A DNA stretch of 7,701 bases, taken from NCBI GenBank assembly GCA_964428185.1, contig CAYRXH010000108.1:1-7701 (forward strand), in the 5' to 3' direction. A program made the position numbers and the translations under genes. The notes beneath the pieces were generated by a model. It was given only the letters and a program-made list of their open reading frames with translations, had not been told where the DNA came from and searched no databases. This DNA comes from CAYMAZ01 sp964428185. Its GTDB lineage: Bacteria > Bacteroidota > Bacteroidia > Bacteroidales > DTU049. Shown here in pieces: positions 5,578-7,701 of the stretch. How positions within the stretch are numbered: the stretch's first letter is position 1; the number at the start of each line of letters is the position of its first letter.

Positions 5578-7482
5578 ATGCGAAAATTGTATTCTTACTT
5601 TGCTTTTTTTCTTTTAGCTGCAATGGCAGCCAGTGCACAGACACCTTATACTATTGTGCAGAATTACACAACCAGTAACGGATTGCCTGTTAATAACATC
5701 AAGTGTGTTGTTGCTGACGATGCAGGCAATATCTGGTTTGGATCTACTTCAGGCCTGACAAAATACGATGGTACAAGCATGACAACTTACAACACATCGA
5801 ACGGCTTGCCTGATAATACAATTAATAGACTTCATGTGGCCCAGAACGGTGACATCCTTATAGCTACCAACAGTGGTTATTCCCGCTTCAATGGGACTAC
5901 ATTCAGCAATGATCTTGCAGGGACAATTCTCAAATGTGTATTTGAAGCTCAGAATGGCAATATCTGGGTTGGCACTGCCGGAAGCGGAGTTAAAGAATAT
6001 TCTAGCAGTTGGACTACTTATACTACTGCTAACGGAATTCCTCACAACTTTGTCAATACAATCACACAGGATCTCAGTGGCAATATCTGGATCGGCACTT
6101 CAGAAGGTGTCGGAAAGTTTAACGGAACAACATGGACTGGATACAACAATCTGAACGGATCAAATACAGATGCAGATCTGGTCATTTCAAGTACATGTGA
6201 TAAAAGCGGACATTTGTGGTTTGGCAGCAAACCAAGTTTTGGAATTGGCGGAGGTGTTACTCGTTATAATGGAAGCACATGGAGCTACTATAATACAACT
6301 GAAGGTCTGGCAGGAAAGCAGGTTGAAGATATGGTCAGTGATGACAGAAACGGGAAATGGTTTGCAACCTTTACAAATGGTGCCAGTTTTTTCAGGGATA
6401 TTGTCTATCCTTCCACATATTCATTCTCAACAGTAAGTGCTGCCGGTGGAGTAATCAGCAATCAGATCAACGGTGTTTGTGTTGACTCTGACGGATATGT
6501 ATGGCTTGCTACATTTTCAGGTGTTACAAAACTTGCACCCGTCAGACTGAATAGCGTGGAGGTAATCAATGCTATTTGTGCCACAAGTTTTGAAGGTTCA
6601 ATCACAATCAATGCTCAGGGGCTCCATCCTCTCCTCTATTCTATCAATAACGGCTCAACTTTCCAGACTTCAAATGTTTTTACAGGGCTTACACCAAATA
6701 CATACAATGTGGTTGTTACTGACAGTTTGTATTCTATAAGCGGTGGTACCCACACAATCAGCCTTTTGCCTCCCATCTCTCCAGGACTCCCTGATTCTGT
6801 TGAAGTGTGCGAAGGTGATTCCACTCAACTTGTGGTTGCCAATCAGGGAAGTAATTATTCATGGACACCTGCTGCATACGTATCTGATGATACAATATTT
6901 AATCCTTATGCTTTTCCTACTTCTGCACAATATTTTTATGTTGAAATGTTTGATGCAAACGGCTGTGAAGTTGAAGATTCAACATGGATCAGTGTTCTTC
7001 CTAAGACACCCATGGATATTCAGATCAATGGAAATATCTTTACATGTGTAGGAAATTTCGTTACATATTCATGGTATTATTATGACACAGAAATTCCTGG
7101 TGCATTTACAAATATTTATGCAGCAACTCAACCGGGGATATATGGATGTTATGCAACAGATGCCAATGGCTGTACCACTTATTCCGGAATGATTCATTAT
7201 AATAATCCCGGATTTGAAGAATTTTCATCATCAACTGAATTGAATATTACCAATAATTCTGATCATATCATTATTAGCATAAGTAATCTAAATCTATCAG
7301 AATCACAGACATCTGTTCTTGTGTTTAATCTGAATGGAAGTAAAGTAAAAGAATTAGATCTTACCCAAACAGCAAATAACACGTTTCAGGCTCTGTTCAA
7401 TACTTCTGATATGCCCAACGGCACATATATAGTGAATATCTTCGGAACCGGACTCACTGGTATATTTTCTGTTTTAAGATAA
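5578..7482 (+). CDS. Secreted two-component-regulator-type beta-propeller protein with SprB-like repeat and T9SS sorting domain
   Basis: The product has 634 residues. The ATG at 5578 is preferred over a TTG at 5554 because it places a classical signal peptide at the N-terminus: MRK, a hydrophobic core and ASA before Q21 (cleavage about 20/21). Seven repeats of the Reg_prop type (xIWfGTxxGvxxyxG) begin near residues 51, 92, 128, 169, 212, 259 and 307, the number expected for one complete seven-bladed propeller. Next come a SprB-like repeat (about 331-383, ending FTGLTPNTYNVVVTDS), an Ig/PKD-like module with CEGDSTQL and DANGC (about 405-475), and a second module with SWYYYDTEIPGA and DANGC (about 477-545). 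The last 80-90 residues resemble the type A T9SS sorting domain, including MPNGTYIVNI and a terminal FSVLR. The protein is predicted to cross the outer membrane by T9SS and be surface-attached or released. Reg_prop propellers are best known as periplasmic sensors of hybrid two-component proteins, but no transmembrane helix or kinase is present here. A binding or adhesion role is likely; the ligand is unknown. Confidence 0.88.
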   Translation: MRKLYSYFAFFLLAAMAASAQTPYTIVQNYTTSNGLPVNNIKCVVADDAGNIWFGSTSGLTKYDGTSMTTYNTSNGLPDNTINRLHVAQNGDILIATNSGYSRFNGTTFSNDLAGTILKCVFEAQNGNIWVGTAGSGVKEYSSSWTTYTTANGIPHNFVNTITQDLSGNIWIGTSEGVGKFNGTTWTGYNNLNGSNTDADLVISSTCDKSGHLWFGSKPSFGIGGGVTRYNGSTWSYYNTTEGLAGKQVEDMVSDDRNGKWFATFTNGASFFRDIVYPSTYSFSTVSAAGGVISNQINGVCVDSDGYVWLATFSGVTKLAPVRLNSVEVINAICATSFEGSITINAQGLHPLLYSINNGSTFQTSNVFTGLTPNTYNVVVTDSLYSISGGTHTISLLPPISPGLPDSVEVCEGDSTQLVVANQGSNYSWTPAAYVSDDTIFNPYAFPTSAQYFYVEMFDANGCEVEDSTWISVLPKTPMDIQINGNIFTCVGNFVTYSWYYYDTEIPGAFTNIYAATQPGIYGCYATDANGCTTYSGMIHYNNPGFEEFSSSTELNITNNSDHIIISISNLNLSESQTSVLVFNLNGSKVKELDLTQTANNTFQALFNTSDMPNGTYIVNIFGTGLTGIFSVLR

Positions 7483-7513
7483 AAAAATCATACAGGCATG
7501 CAATAAATTTTAT

Positions 7514-7521
7514 TATTTTTG
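7514..7521 (+). promoter_or_regulatory. -7 element of the tRNA-Pro gene
   Basis: TATTTTTG matches TAnnTTTG and ends 18 nt before the tRNA, so transcription would begin about 10-12 nt before the mature 5' end. No clear TTTG -33 box is seen upstream. The preceding 13-nt A/T-only palindrome (7502-7514) is too weak to call a terminator for the upstream gene. Confidence 0.45.
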
Positions 7522-7539
7522 CAATCTGAATTTTCAAAA

Positions 7540-7613
7540 CGGGGTGTGGCGCAGTTGGCTAGCGTACTTGCATGGGGTGCAAGTGGTCGTCCGTTCGAGT
7601 CGGACCACTCCGA
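7540..7613 (+). tRNA. tRNA-Pro (anticodon GGG)
   Basis: The 74-nt sequence folds into a complete cloverleaf. The acceptor stem CGGGGTG pairs with CACTCCG (one G-U pair, C1-G72 as is typical for proline tRNA). The D arm is GCGC/GCGT with loop AGTTGGCTA. The anticodon stem is CTTGC/GCAAG with loop ATGGGGT. The variable loop has 5 nt, and the T arm is GTCCG-TTCGAGT-CGGAC. The anticodon GGG at 7574-7576 reads CCC and CCU, and G37 next to it is the expected base for proline tRNAs. The discriminator is A7613. CCA is not encoded and must be added after transcription. Confidence 0.96.
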
Positions 7614-7614
7614 C

Positions 7615-7646
7615 AAATAAGCAGCAAAATGCTGCTTGTTTTGTTT
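7615..7646 (+). terminator. Rho-independent-type terminator after tRNA-Pro
   Basis: AAGCAGCA (7619-7626) pairs perfectly with TGCTGCTT (7630-7637) around an AAA loop. The stem can extend to 12 bp through 7615-7618 with 7638-7641, including one G-U pair. A T-rich tail (GTTTTGTTT) follows. It begins one or two bases after the mature tRNA end, as expected for a single-tRNA transcript. Confidence 0.8.
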
Positions 7647-7657
7647 AAACAATTTTA

Positions 7658-7701
7658 ATGAAGAAATTTTATACATATATCATATTCTCTCAAATACTGA
7701 A
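7658..7701 (+). CDS. Start of a probable exported protein, cut by the window end
   Basis: An ATG at 7658 opens a frame that runs to the window end: 14 codons reading MKKFYTYIIFSQIL. The two lysines followed by a hydrophobic stretch look like the beginning of a signal peptide or an N-terminal membrane helix. It starts 12 nt after the tRNA terminator region, on the same strand. With so few residues, neither function nor reality of the gene can be established. Confidence 0.4.
   Translation, partial: MKKFYTYIIFSQIL

Overview
The window looks like a chromosomal segment of a Bacteroidota (Bacteroidetes) bacterium. It is AT-rich, its starts lack clear Shine-Dalgarno sequences, several intergenic spots match the phylum's -7 promoter element TAnnTTTG, and one gene encodes a secreted protein with a SprB-type repeat and a type IX secretion (T9SS) C-terminal sorting domain. 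All recognised genes are on the + strand.

Layout: (1) Positions 1-282 are non-coding and AT-rich, with a good Bacteroidota-type promoter and a TTTACA/TGTAAA palindrome in the untranslated leader of the next gene. (2) Positions 283-1359 encode an NAD(P)H-dependent oxidoreductase of the Ldh_2 (malate/L-lactate/sulfolactate dehydrogenase) family. (3) An 89-bp gap carries a TGTCA direct repeat and a near-consensus sigma-54 (-24/-12) promoter ahead of grpE (1449-2003) and dnaJ (2018-3166). (4) An ABC-2 type exporter pair follows closely: a NatA-like ATPase (3204-4157) and a NatB-like permease (4150-5490) that overlap by 8 bp. (5) A perfect 12-bp tandem duplication precedes a 634-residue secreted protein (5578-7482) made of a signal peptide, a seven-repeat beta-propeller, a SprB-like repeat, two further cell-surface modules and a T9SS sorting domain. 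(6) A tRNA-Pro(GGG) gene (7540-7613) with its own -7 element is followed by a hairpin terminator. (7) The first codons of another probable exported protein start at 7658 and run off the window.

How the genes work together: GrpE and DnaJ are the nucleotide exchange factor and J-domain co-chaperone of DnaK, which is not in the window. The two ABC genes sit close enough to dnaJ to be read from the same transcript and together would form one membrane exporter of unknown substrate. The dehydrogenase, the propeller protein and the tRNA appear to be independent units.

No mobile element, CRISPR array or clearly new multi-gene system was seen. The most interesting signal is the sigma-54 promoter with an upstream repeat in front of the grpE-dnaJ chaperone genes.
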